Shown in pieces: positions 21,917 through 29,263 of a stretch of 29,263 bases of DNA; the first letter of the stretch is position 1, and the number at the start of each line of letters is the position of its first letter. This DNA is from DAISIL01 sp036822015 (GTDB lineage: Bacteria > Bacteroidota > Bacteroidia > Cytophagales > Bernardetiaceae). The DNA lies in contig DAISIL010000042.1 of the NCBI GenBank assembly GCA_036822015.1, positions 1 to 29,263 of the forward strand, given 5' to 3'. Below the pieces are notes generated by a model. That model was not told the DNA's origin, made no database searches, and worked only from the letters and a program-made list of their open reading frames with translations. A program made the translations under genes and the position numbers.

Positions 21917-22592
21917 GGCAAAAAGTATAGTACAGCATAAAATGACAAGCCACTGCCCCAAAGACATGCCAAAGGAAGTGCGTCCCGACAGGCGTGATGG
22001 CCAGCGGGTCGATGGTGCGGAACAGCAGTGCCATCGCAAAACTCACCAGGGCATACAAGACATACCGCCCGTGTTGGTAACGCATACGGTGCAAGAGCAA
22101 ACCCACGGATGCCAGGATGACCACGCCCACGATGGCATAAGAAACATTGGTGGCCGTATGGGGGCTGTACACGCGGTTCTCGAAGATGCTAAAATTGATA
22201 AGTTCCAAGAGCAGTGTTCCGCCAATGACCATAAAAACATAACGCCATTTGTAAAGCACCCGAAAAAGATAATAGGCACTAGCCGCAATGGTAATCAAGA
22301 ATATCGGCAGCCAGTCCATCACCAAAAACACCTGTGATACCCTAAAGGCATGATACAGCGTCCCGCCTACGCCGCCCATCAACAGAACAGGTAGCGTGAT
22401 CGTGAGAAACAAGTGGCGGCTATACTGCCCCCGAATGCGATAAAACCAATACGCGACAATTCCCAAAAACAAAGCCGCCGATACGGCATTGAAAGGCTCC
22501 GCAATGAGATGTTCGAGGTTGGTCTCTACGTAAATGGGGCCGCCATCGGGGCCTTCGGCATGATAGAAAACGTCGTCGTTATGATCCGGCAT
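21786..22592 (-). CDS. CREST-superfamily membrane protein (ceramidase-like putative hydrolase)
   Basis: A 268-residue protein with about seven membrane helices. The pattern of the alkaline ceramidase/PAQR/CREST superfamily is visible: EPFNAVSA before helix 1, GGTLYHAF at helix 2, MDWLPIF at helix 3, and HFLWHVFGAVACH in the last helix, giving the His-Asp-His-His set that binds zinc. The conserved Ser of the SxxxH motif is Gly here. The substrate is unknown; a lipid amidase is one possibility. The last 45 or so residues are hydrophilic, without family similarity, and lie antisense to the deacetylase gene. Its ATG (22592) overlaps the end of the dinB-type gene by 14 bases, so the two are coupled. 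Confidence 0.75.
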   Translation of the reverse strand: MPDHNDDVFYHAEGPDGGPIYVETNLEHLIAEPFNAVSAALFLGIVAYWFYRIRGQYSRHLFLTITLPVLLMGGVGGTLYHAFRVSQVFLVMDWLPIFLITIAASAYYLFRVLYKWRYVFMVIGGTLLLELINFSIFENRVYSPHTATNVSYAIVGVVILASVGLLLHRMRYQHGRYVLYALVSFAMALLFRTIDPLAITPVGTHFLWHVFGAVACHFMLYYTFCLNEGAHTLEVHRSQNPDLESVPGSAAAHTTNAARPSGYRETQQ

Positions 22593-23058
22593 GAGTAAAA
22601 GATGTAGGAATATGAGCGCGAAGATAGAAAATATAATCCGTTATGGGTGGTGATACACCTTGGGCGGTAAGTTGTTGCACCAGTTGCCCTCGGTGATAGC
22701 TGCCATGCAAGAACAGATGCGTAAGTATCTCTGCTGGCGTTTGTGCAAAGGAGTGCCCTGCTGTATTTTGATACCTGATCTCTTGCTGCCAATCTTTGAT
22801 AGATTGGATGTAGTACTGTAATTCTTGGCACTGACTTCTCAAAATAGCCATCCAATCGTTTGGTTCATACCGAGGCCAGACCTCCGGTACCGGTATTTGA
22901 CGGCTTTCCAGGCGATGTAACCAGATGGCCTGGGCCGCCAGCAGATGGGCGCACAAGCTCACGACGCGCTCGGATGGTTTTTCGTTTTGCCATGCGGTCA
23001 GGACCTGGGCGTTGGCCCAGTACTCGTAATCGGATAAGGATAAAAAGTACTTTTGCAT
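22579..23058 (-). CDS. DinB-family protein
   Basis: A 159-residue four-helix-bundle protein of the DinB/YfiT-like superfamily, which includes metal-dependent thiol transferases. The three metal-binding histidines would be those in AHLLAAQAIWLHRL and HLFLHGSYHRGQL. The family opening YEYWANAQVL is clear. The ATG at 23058 is chosen over the longer ORF (23085), since that upstream part includes a promoter and does not match the family. The product is in the same chain as 3-hydroxyanthranilate dioxygenase upstream and the CREST protein downstream, with which it overlaps by 14 bases. The biochemical activity cannot be deduced. Confidence 0.85.
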   Translation of the reverse strand: MQKYFLSLSDYEYWANAQVLTAWQNEKPSERVVSLCAHLLAAQAIWLHRLESRQIPVPEVWPRYEPNDWMAILRSQCQELQYYIQSIKDWQQEIRYQNTAGHSFAQTPAEILTHLFLHGSYHRGQLVQQLTAQGVSPPITDYIFYLRAHIPTSFTHAGS

Positions 23059-23065
23059 AGCGCAA

Positions 23066-23097
23066 CAAAAGTAGCTAACCTGCAACTGTATTGCAAA
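23066..23097 (-). promoter_or_regulatory. Internal promoter before the DinB-family gene
   Basis: On the minus strand TTTG (23097-23094), 20 bases, TACTTTTG (23073-23066): a full match to the Bacteroidota consensus. It begins one base after the haaO stop codon. The transcript would start near 23060, leaving at most a few bases of leader before the ATG at 23058. Confidence 0.7.
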
Positions 23098-23628
23098 TTA
23101 TGGGTTGTTTTTTTGGGGTGGCTCCATGATTGTCCCACAAGCCGTACAGGTGCGTAGCTCCTGGCTGCCATAAAACTCCTCCATCATGCGGGGGAGCTGT
23201 GCTACGATGTCGGTCATCGCGAAGTACGTTTGGTGGAGTTGATGGCCACAAGATTCACAGTACCAGATAAATCCATCTTTTTCGTTGGGTTTTCGGTAGC
23301 GTTCGATGACTAGCCCGATGGTATGGGGGCCGCGCTGGGGCGAGTGGGGTATGCGCGGGGGAAGCAAAAACATCTCGCCTGCTTTGATTTCGATGTCTCG
23401 GGCTTTGCCCTCGTCCATGATCTTGAGCGTGATCGTGCCTTCGATTTGGTAGAAGAGTTCTTCGCCCTCGTTGTAGTGATAATCTTTGCGGGCATTGGGA
23501 CCACCCACGATCATGACGATATAATCGCTGTTGTCGGTGTAGATTTGTTGGTTACCGACGGGTGGGCGGAGTAGGTGGCGATGTTCGTTGATCCATTGCT
23601 GGAGGTGAAAGGGGGCAGATAAAGCCAT
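23098..23628 (-). CDS. haaO: 3-hydroxyanthranilate 3,4-dioxygenase
   Basis: Cytosolic non-haem iron enzyme that opens the ring of 3-hydroxyanthranilate to aminocarboxymuconate semialdehyde, which cyclises to quinolinate for NAD synthesis or is degraded further (the gene is also called nbaC). The 176-residue cupin has iron ligands His51, Glu57 and His95, and Arg47 for substrate binding, at the same numbers as in characterised bacterial enzymes. The C-terminal rubredoxin-like iron site is intact (CESC and CTAC). It begins 12 bases after the DUF1569 gene stop. No other kynurenine-pathway gene is in the window. Confidence 0.96.
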   Translation of the reverse strand: MALSAPFHLQQWINEHRHLLRPPVGNQQIYTDNSDYIVMIVGGPNARKDYHYNEGEELFYQIEGTITLKIMDEGKARDIEIKAGEMFLLPPRIPHSPQRGPHTIGLVIERYRKPNEKDGFIWYCESCGHQLHQTYFAMTDIVAQLPRMMEEFYGSQELRTCTACGTIMEPPQKNNP

Positions 23629-23640
23629 AAAAGATTGGTT

Positions 23641-24123
23641 TTAAGGGAAATCAAGGGGTATTAGTCCAAACTGTCGGAAGTGATGCTGGATGTGTCCGGC
23701 ATGAAAGTCGATCCAGTCCTGTGCCGAAAAGGGGCCAGCCAGCGGGTGTTGTGTACAGCGTTCGGGCTTGCTTTTGAGGTATTGGAGGGCTTCCTGGAGG
23801 GCATCGAGAAACCTGGACTGGGCATCCTCGAAAGAAGCAAAGCGCAAGGGCGGCGGCGTGGACGGGAAAGCAGGGTTCTGAAAGTTGGGCGGGAACTTCC
23901 CCGAGAGAGCCATCAGCCGGATGGATTGGGACTGCTCGGGCGAGAGCAGGAGCGGCACCTCGCGGTAGCTGGCCGAAAGTTTGAGTACGCCGCCGAGGTG
24001 TTCGAGGACGTGCTGGGCGGTCATTAGCCCCCAACACGGGCGCGTCTCGGCGGTGAGTTGGGAGAGTAGGGCCGGTACGTCGGTCTCTAAGAAGTCAAGC
24101 GTTGTTGTTGAGATCATCTTCAT
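23641..24123 (-). CDS. DUF1569 protein, DinB-like fold
   Basis: A 160-residue protein of the DUF1569 family, which is related to the DinB four-helix fold. Visible motifs are the segment GLMTAQHVLEHLGGVLKLS with the first His pair, and DWIDFHAGHIQHHFRQFGLI with the later metal-type histidines. The family function is unknown; some members occur fused to enzymes of aromatic catabolism. The ATG at 24123 overlaps the rhomboid stop as ATGA, which decides the start over the longer ORF (24177). It is followed after 12 bases by the dioxygenase gene. Confidence 0.8.
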   Translation of the reverse strand: MKMISTTTLDFLETDVPALLSQLTAETRPCWGLMTAQHVLEHLGGVLKLSASYREVPLLLSPEQSQSIRLMALSGKFPPNFQNPAFPSTPPPLRFASFEDAQSRFLDALQEALQYLKSKPERCTQHPLAGPFSAQDWIDFHAGHIQHHFRQFGLIPLDFP

Positions 24124-24677
24124 GTGATATTTGTGCTGGGTTTTCCCCCCAACAAAAAACCAAATACGGCTCCACATATCCCACCAAGGATATGCGCGAA
24201 CTGCGATACATTATCGTTTTTGAAAATACTAAGCACCTCCTGCCCCAGATACAAGGCCACCACCAGGACAAAAGTCAGGGGGATTTCTCCGGCGCGAATG
24301 TTGGTAAAAGACCCCAGCAAGATGAGCATAAACACAATGCCACTGGCCCCGAGCAGCCCGGTATCGAACATAAAATTGTTGAGCAGCCCCGTAACCAAAG
24401 CCGTCATGGCCATCATGAGCAGGAGTGTAGCCGAGCTGTATTTTTCTTCGACCATGGGCCCGATCAGGAGGATAAACGAAAAGTTACCGATCAGGTGGGG
24501 CCAGTTGCCATGCCCGATGATATGCGAAAAGAGCCGTAGATAGTCCAGCGGATCGCCGAGGTTGGTTTGTCCGTCGAGGGCAAAAAAGTGTTGTGTAGGT
24601 AAGTCGCCGAGCAGGCGAACACCGACACAAACCAGCGTAAAAGTCAAGATGACGGGAGCGTTGTAGGTGATTCTCAT
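24120..24677 (-). CDS. Rhomboid family intramembrane serine protease
   Basis: A 185-residue membrane protease with six predicted helices. The catalytic dyad is Ser in GASG (LLGASGIVFM) and His in FAHILGGICGAVFG. The HGNWPHLIGNFSF segment matches the family's helix 2 HxxxN oxyanion motif. It would cut membrane proteins within or near their transmembrane helices; the substrate is unknown. The ATG at 24677 overlaps the miaB TGA as ATGA, and its own stop overlaps the next ATG in the same way. The longer ORF (24713) runs inside miaB and is not supported. Confidence 0.92.
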   Translation of the reverse strand: MRITYNAPVILTFTLVCVGVRLLGDLPTQHFFALDGQTNLGDPLDYLRLFSHIIGHGNWPHLIGNFSFILLIGPMVEEKYSSATLLLMMAMTALVTGLLNNFMFDTGLLGASGIVFMLILLGSFTNIRAGEIPLTFVLVVALYLGQEVLSIFKNDNVSQFAHILGGICGAVFGFLLGGKPSTNIT

Positions 24678-26131
24678 GCGACAATATGTCCGAGCAGTGT
24701 AGCGGAGGTACAATGCGTAATTAAAACATCGACGTACTGCCCCTTTTGGGCATCGGCCTTAGGAAAAACTACTTTTTTGTTGGCCGAGTTACGGCCTTGT
24801 AAGTCGTCGGCCGAACGCTTAGAACGCCCCTCGACGAGTACACGGAAGACCTTACCCACATCGGCTTGGTTGCGCTGGGCCGAGTGTTGGCTTTGCAAAT
24901 GGATGATCTCCTGGAGGCGGCGTTTTTTGACCTCGAGCGGAACATCGTCTGTGTATTTTTTGGCGGCTAGTGTACCTGGGCGTTCGGAGTAATAAAACAT
25001 GTAAGCATAATCATACTGGACGGCTTCCATCAGGGAAAGCGTCTGGGTGTGGTCGTCTTCGGTTTCGCCGCAAAAACCCGCGATCATATCCGAAGATAGC
25101 CCGCAATCGGGGCCGACGATGCTTTTGATGGCTGCCATCCGCTCGAGATACCACTCTCGGGTGTAGCCTCGGTGCATCCGTTCCAGGACGGCATTGCTGC
25201 CACTCTGGACGGGCAGATGAATAAAATTACAGACGTTGTCGTATTTGGCCATCACGCGCAAGACCTCGTCGGTCATGTCCTTGGGGTGTGAGGTCGTGAA
25301 GCGCACCCGCAAATCTGGATCAACTTCGGCCACCTGGGCAAGCAGCTCGGCAAAGTTGAGGTGCTTGATGGGCCCCGCGATCGCTTCGGGTTTGGCTTTG
25401 CGGGGGAGGTTGCTCCACTTGTAGGAGTCCACGTTTTGGCCCAGGAGCGTTACCTCGCGGTAGCCTCTGGCAAAGAGGTCTTCGGCTTCTCCGACGATAG
25501 AAAAAGGATTGCGGCTACGCTCTCGCCCACGGGTGAAAGGTACGACACAAAAACTGCACACGTTATCGCAGCCACGCATGATAGAAATAAAAGCCGATAG
25601 TCCGTTGGAGTTCAGGCGTACGGGCGAAATATCGGCGTAGGTTTCCTCCCGAGAGAGCAGCACATTGACTGCCTTGTGGCCCTGATCGACACGCCCCACG
25701 AGCCGAGGCAAATCGCGGTAGGCATCGGGGCCGGCCACCAGATCGACAATTTTTTCTTGTTCGAGAAACTTGTGTTTGAGGCGTTCAGCCATGCAGCCCA
25801 GTACGCCGATGAGCAGACCTGGCCGTTGTTTTTTGAGGGCGTTGAGGTGTTGGAGGCGTTTGCGGATGGTCTGCTCGGCTTTGTCGCGGATGGCGCAGGT
25901 ATTCAGAAAAATCAAGTCGGCATCATCGGCCTGGGCCGTTGTCCCGAAGCCTTCTTGCTCCATGACGGCGGCGACGATCTCGGCATCCGAAAAGTTCATC
26001 TGGCAGCCATAGCTCTCGATGTACAACTTGCGCTGCCCGGGCGCGGCGGTATTAGTGGTGGTCTTGGGGGTAGTCTCACAGGCGGGTGTATCGGTGAGCA
26101 GGTCAATATCGGCGATGAGTTCTTTGGGCAT
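24674..26131 (-). CDS. miaB: tRNA-2-methylthio-N6-dimethylallyladenosine synthase
   Basis: Radical-SAM methylthiotransferase that adds the 2-methylthio group to i6A37 of tRNAs reading codons starting with U. The 485-residue protein shows the three N-terminal cluster cysteines (YGCQMNFSDA, NTCAIRDKA, LGCMAERLK), the radical-SAM motif CDNVCSFC followed by VVPFTRGRERSR typical of MiaB, and a C-terminal TRAM domain (VLVEGRSKRSADDLQGRN). The ATG at 26131 is chosen over a TTG at 26146. A perfect -7 element TATTTTTG (26204-26197, minus strand) lies upstream without a clear -33 box. It is the first gene of the chain running to the CREST protein. Confidence 0.96.
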   Translation of the reverse strand: MPKELIADIDLLTDTPACETTPKTTTNTAAPGQRKLYIESYGCQMNFSDAEIVAAVMEQEGFGTTAQADDADLIFLNTCAIRDKAEQTIRKRLQHLNALKKQRPGLLIGVLGCMAERLKHKFLEQEKIVDLVAGPDAYRDLPRLVGRVDQGHKAVNVLLSREETYADISPVRLNSNGLSAFISIMRGCDNVCSFCVVPFTRGRERSRNPFSIVGEAEDLFARGYREVTLLGQNVDSYKWSNLPRKAKPEAIAGPIKHLNFAELLAQVAEVDPDLRVRFTTSHPKDMTDEVLRVMAKYDNVCNFIHLPVQSGSNAVLERMHRGYTREWYLERMAAIKSIVGPDCGLSSDMIAGFCGETEDDHTQTLSLMEAVQYDYAYMFYYSERPGTLAAKKYTDDVPLEVKKRRLQEIIHLQSQHSAQRNQADVGKVFRVLVEGRSKRSADDLQGRNSANKKVVFPKADAQKGQYVDVLITHCTSATLLGHIVA

Positions 26132-26350
26132 GGCAGGGCAGATCAATACGGTAAAGTCAATAATGCTAACGGCTAGTAAGCGTTTTGGTTTTTGTGCAAA
26201 AATACAAAATGTTCTGAAAAAACGACGATGTGTAGCTAAGGGAGGCTTTCTTTGATGGGATCGAAGACAACCTTAGCGGTGGGCATGTATCCTTTTTGTG
26301 ATTTTTTTTGTAGTTTTGTTTGATCTCATCACCACGACCCACGATGTCCC

Positions 26351-26731
26351 ATGAAGTTTTTGGTAGATAAACAGGAAAAATATACGCTCTTTCAGCCCGA
26401 AGAAGAAAAAATCGACAGCACGGTTGCCCCATCGCTCAAAGCGGAGTTCATCACGCTTTTTCAGTCCGGGACGGTCAATCTGCTCCTCAACATGGAACAC
26501 GTCAAGTACGTCGATTCCTCTGGTCTAAGTGCCTTATTGATGGCCCAGCGCATGGCCCAAAACACTTCGGGGCTGCTGGTGTTGGCGGCACTTAATCCGC
26601 ACGTAAACAAACTTATACGCATCTCCAAACTCGATGCTGTCTTTGAAATCCTACCTACCGTAGCCGAGGGGATAGATACCATCTTCTTGAGTGAGCTAGA
26701 AAAAGACATCAAAGCTTCGGAGGAGGAATAA
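26351..26731 (+). CDS. STAS-domain anti-sigma factor antagonist-like protein
   Basis: A 126-residue single STAS domain of the SpoIIAA type. The phosphorylation loop is YVDSSGLSALL, with Ser56 or Ser57 as the expected phosphosite, so it may be controlled by an anti-sigma kinase and PP2C phosphatase. None of these partners is encoded nearby. The C-terminus ends in an acidic tail (KDIKASEEE). TAGTTTTG at 26311-26318 is a perfect -7 element 32 bases before the ATG, but without a matching -33 box. It is followed after nine bases by the ribonuclease Z gene, so the two probably share a transcript. Confidence 0.88.
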   Translation: MKFLVDKQEKYTLFQPEEEKIDSTVAPSLKAEFITLFQSGTVNLLLNMEHVKYVDSSGLSALLMAQRMAQNTSGLLVLAALNPHVNKLIRISKLDAVFEILPTVAEGIDTIFLSELEKDIKASEEE

Positions 26732-26740
26732 AAACGGTTT

Positions 26741-27658
26741 ATGCAAACTTTTCAAGTACATATTTTGGGGTCAGCATCGGCTACTCCTGTTCCTGGCCGA
26801 CATCAAACGGCCCAAGTTCTCCAATGCCAGGATACCCTCTTCTTGATCGACTGCGGCGAAGAGGTACAGCGCGGGCTGCTTCAGCACAAGATCCGTTGGC
26901 GCAACATCAAGGGCATTTTTATTAGTCATCTTCACGGCGATCATTACCTGGGATTGATGGGGCTACTCAACACGATGAGTATGCACGGGCGAAGCGATGC
27001 CCTGCCGCTCTTTGGGCCGCCCAAGCTCTGGGATATTCTCCAACTGCACTTTGAAGTCAGTGCGACCAAGCTCAACTTTGCGCTGGATTTTTGTCCTTTG
27101 GAAATGGGTAAATCTTACCTGCTCCTGGATACTCCCCAGTTGTCCGTTCAGACGATCCCGCATATTCATCGCGTGCCGTGTCAGGGTTTTGTTTTTCGAG
27201 AAAAGCATCCCACCAAAAAACTAATCGTCGAAAAGATTCAGGATATTCCCCCGCAGGCACGTCAGCAGTTTCAACTCGGGCAGGACTGGACAGATGCCGA
27301 TGGGCGTAGCTACTCCTACACCGATTTTACTTACCCCGATCCGCCCTCGCGCAGCTATGCTTTTTGCTCCGATACCCGCTACAATGAGGAGATCGTCCCG
27401 ATCATTGAGGGAGTAGATTTGCTGTATCACGAAGCAACCTTTCTTGAATCCGAACACGAAAAAGCCCACCAAACCTTTCACAGCACCGCCAAAGAGGCTG
27501 CCTTGTTGGCCCAAAAAGCCCACGTAGGTAAACTCCTGATTGGGCATTTCTCGGCACGCCTCCGCGACTTACAACCGCTCCTGGATGAAGCCCGAACGGT
27601 CTTTGAACAAACCTATCTGGCCGAGGAGGGAAAGATCTTTGAGATCGGCGAAAAATAA
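26741..27658 (+). CDS. rnz: Ribonuclease Z
   Basis: Metallo-beta-lactamase-fold endonuclease that removes 3' trailers from tRNA precursors. The 305-residue length is that of the short bacterial form. The motifs are SHLHGDHYLG (zinc-binding HxHxDH), FCSDTRY (metal-bridging Asp), LLYHEATF and LIGHFSARL (last His). The opening segment HILGSASATPVPGRHQTAQ is typical of the family. It sits between the STAS gene (9 bases) and the dihydroorotase-like gene (14 bases), all in one direction. Confidence 0.95.
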   Translation: MQTFQVHILGSASATPVPGRHQTAQVLQCQDTLFLIDCGEEVQRGLLQHKIRWRNIKGIFISHLHGDHYLGLMGLLNTMSMHGRSDALPLFGPPKLWDILQLHFEVSATKLNFALDFCPLEMGKSYLLLDTPQLSVQTIPHIHRVPCQGFVFREKHPTKKLIVEKIQDIPPQARQQFQLGQDWTDADGRSYSYTDFTYPDPPSRSYAFCSDTRYNEEIVPIIEGVDLLYHEATFLESEHEKAHQTFHSTAKEAALLAQKAHVGKLLIGHFSARLRDLQPLLDEARTVFEQTYLAEEGKIFEIGEK

Positions 27659-27672
27659 CTACTTTTGAGGGT

Positions 27673-28926
27673 ATGGATACGGTTTTGTTGAGTCATGTCA
27701 AAGCGGTGGGCTTCGGGAAGGCCCCCGCCTATTGCGATGTACGCCTAGACCTACGGGCAGGGCAGGTAGCCCAAATAGCCGCTCCGAGCAGCCTTCCCCT
27801 CAGAGACAACGAGCAGCAGATCAACGGAAAAAGCCTTTGCTTAACCCCCGGATGGGTGGACTTTAGAGCCGCTGGTGGGTTGCCCGGACAGGAGCAACGC
27901 GAAACCCTCCAAACCCTCTGCGCCGCCGCCACCGCCGGTGGGTTCACTCATGTACAGGTACTGCCCGATGCTGATCCGCCCCTGACACAAGCCACCACCG
28001 CCCGCTGGCTCCAACAACAAACGCCCGCCCCGCGCCTGCTGCCCATGGCCGCCCTCACCGAAGCCATGACGGGACAAAACCTCAATAACCTCCTCGAACT
28101 CCACGAGGCAGGCGTGCGTGCCTTCGGAAATGGCAATCATTGTTTGGCTCAATCCTCTTTGGTTATCAAGGCGTTGCAATACCTCCAAACCTGTGGAGGG
28201 CTGCTGGTGCAGTTCCCCCAAGACCCCCTCCTGAGCGCACAAGCCCAGATGCACGAAGGCCCCACGGCTACCCAGCTTGGGCTGCCTGCCTTCGCCGAAG
28301 TAGCCCAGGACTGGATCGTTCGACGTGATCTACAACTGCTGGCTTATGCCGGCGGCCGCCTGCACTTTTCGGGCATCTCGACGGCGGGAAGCATTGCTGC
28401 CATTCGGGCGGCAAAAGCCGAAGGACTGGCGGTCTCTTGCGATGTGGCTGCCTATCAGGCTGCTTTTTTGGATGAAGACCTGATAGATTTTGATACCCAC
28501 AAAAAAGTAAACCCGCCCTTTCGCGATCAGACTGCCCGGGCAGCCATCGCTGATGGCTTACTCGATGGAACCATCGACTTGATTGCCTCTCACCACATGC
28601 CCTGGGACGAAGAATCCAAAAAATTAGAATTTGACCTGGCTGCCTTCGGGATACTTTCCCTCCAAACAGCTGCCGCCACCGCCTGGCAAGCATGGGGACA
28701 AACCATAGGCATTCAGCAGTTTATCCATAAGTGGACAACCGCCCCGCGCCAACTCCTGGGGCTGCCTTTACCTCAACTCGACGTTGGAGAACCCCTAGAT
28801 TTTACGCTCTTTGATCCCGAAGCTGACTGGACATTCAACGCCACCAACAACCACTCCTACGCCCAAAATAGCCCTTTTTTGGGGCATACCCTGACAGGAA
28901 AAATTGAAGGTGTTTTTGTCTCTTAA
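27673..28926 (+). CDS. Dihydroorotase-like protein lacking metal ligands (probable non-catalytic PyrC homologue)
   Basis: A 417-residue amidohydrolase-fold protein most similar to Bacteroidota 'multifunctional complex type' dihydroorotases. The active-site residues are gone. The HxH of the usual VDxHxHxREPG reads VDFRAAGGLPG, the position of the second-sphere HCED reads FPQD, LHICHVST reads LHFSGIST, and the ATDHAPH aspartate is changed (ASHHMPW). Full enzymes convert carbamoyl-aspartate to dihydroorotate; this one should not. Non-catalytic homologues are known to stabilise aspartate transcarbamoylase in some bacteria, which is a possible role here. It starts 14 bases after rnz. Database labels as active PyrC would be misleading. 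Confidence 0.85.
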   Translation: MDTVLLSHVKAVGFGKAPAYCDVRLDLRAGQVAQIAAPSSLPLRDNEQQINGKSLCLTPGWVDFRAAGGLPGQEQRETLQTLCAAATAGGFTHVQVLPDADPPLTQATTARWLQQQTPAPRLLPMAALTEAMTGQNLNNLLELHEAGVRAFGNGNHCLAQSSLVIKALQYLQTCGGLLVQFPQDPLLSAQAQMHEGPTATQLGLPAFAEVAQDWIVRRDLQLLAYAGGRLHFSGISTAGSIAAIRAAKAEGLAVSCDVAAYQAAFLDEDLIDFDTHKKVNPPFRDQTARAAIADGLLDGTIDLIASHHMPWDEESKKLEFDLAAFGILSLQTAAATAWQAWGQTIGIQQFIHKWTTAPRQLLGLPLPQLDVGEPLDFTLFDPEADWTFNATNNHSYAQNSPFLGHTLTGKIEGVFVS

Positions 28927-28958
28927 AAGTTGAAAAATTGAAATAGATATTTCCTTCA

Positions 28959-29263
28959 ATGAACATGAACCAAAACCGTATTGACGCGCTCTTTGCTCGC
29001 AAAAAAAGCAACATCCTGACCATTTATTTTACGGCGGGCTTTCCCAAGCTCAATGACACACTCCCCGTCTTGGAGGAGTTGGTGGCTGCCGGTGTGGACC
29101 TGATCGAGATCGGGATGCCTTTTTCTGATCCCCTTGCCGATGGCCCCACGATCCAGCAAAGCAGCCTGCAAGCCATCCAAAATGGCATGAACATCCCCGT
29201 TCTTTTTGAGCAGTTGCGCCCCTTGCGGGAGCGCATCCCCGATACGCCGATCTTGCTGATGGG
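28959..29263 (+). CDS. trpA: Tryptophan synthase alpha chain, 5' part (runs off the window)
   Basis: The first 101 codons of the alpha subunit, which cleaves indole-3-glycerol phosphate to indole in the cytosol and passes it to TrpB. Motifs visible are TIYFTAGFP, DLIEIGMPFSDPLADGPTIQ with the two catalytic acids (the Glu of LIEIG and the Asp of LADGP), and the beginning of the barrel. Two in-frame ATGs exist, 28959 and 28965; the first is given. It follows the dihydroorotase-like gene by 32 bases. The 3' part lies outside. Confidence 0.95.
   Translation, partial: MNMNQNRIDALFARKKSNILTIYFTAGFPKLNDTLPVLEELVAAGVDLIEIGMPFSDPLADGPTIQQSSLQAIQNGMNIPVLFEQLRPLRERIPDTPILLM

Noticed and set aside
26290..26318. 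Full promoter for the STAS gene
   Set aside because: TAGTTTTG is a good -7 element, but the nearest TTTG is only 12 bases upstream, so a complete promoter cannot be claimed.

Overview
The window comes from a Bacteroidota chromosome, probably a Cytophagales- or Saprospirales-like lineage. The support is: a TonB-dependent receptor with an N-terminal carboxypeptidase-regulatory-like domain, CcmB, seven-blade FG-GAP and Calx-beta surface proteins, the Bacteroidota type of degenerate dihydroorotase, starts without clear Shine-Dalgarno sequences, and several matches to the Bacteroidota promoter (TTTG, 19-21 bases, TAnnTTTG). The genus cannot be fixed from this sequence. Gene density is high and most genes are housekeeping or metabolic.

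Layout. 1-806: the 3' part of gamma-glutamyltransferase (ggt). 803-5772 (minus): ccmB followed by a DNA polymerase III alpha subunit with a fused N-terminal proofreading exonuclease. 5845-6993: a CoxE-type VWA protein. 7058-8531: a two-gene unit of an unknown 114-residue protein and a soluble CBS-domain histidine kinase, behind a very good promoter. 8568-10016 (minus): a Fic protein. 10094-12762 (minus): a cysteine-rich secreted peptide and a TonB-dependent receptor with a Cys-Cys pair in its plug, probably a metal-handling pair. 12763-16531: the least conventional part, with a short secreted-peptide ORF, a 29-bp tandem duplication over a start codon, a broken FG-GAP/Calx-beta gene and an intact seven-blade paralogue whose 3' end matches the broken copy exactly for 142 bp.

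16575-18974: a compact unit of DUF427, aminodeoxychorismate synthase (pabB), aminodeoxychorismate lyase (pabC-like) and a 2Fe-2S ferredoxin, i.e. p-aminobenzoate/folate supply. 18997-21189 (minus): a large DUF2339 membrane protein. 21272-21916: a polysaccharide deacetylase whose 3' end overlaps the opposing CREST-family membrane protein by 131 bp. 21786-26131 (minus): a tight chain miaB - rhomboid protease - DUF1569 - 3-hydroxyanthranilate dioxygenase - DinB - CREST protein, with ATGA overlaps at two junctions and an internal promoter before dinB. 26351-28926: STAS protein, ribonuclease Z and a dihydroorotase homologue that has lost its metal ligands. 28959-end: the start of trpA.

No RNA genes, CRISPR arrays, insertion sequences or prophage genes were recognised. 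I did not find a clearly new multi-gene defence-like system. The best candidates for undescribed biology are the 12.3-16.5 kb surface-protein and metal region and the unknown-protein/CBS-kinase pair at 7.0-8.5 kb.
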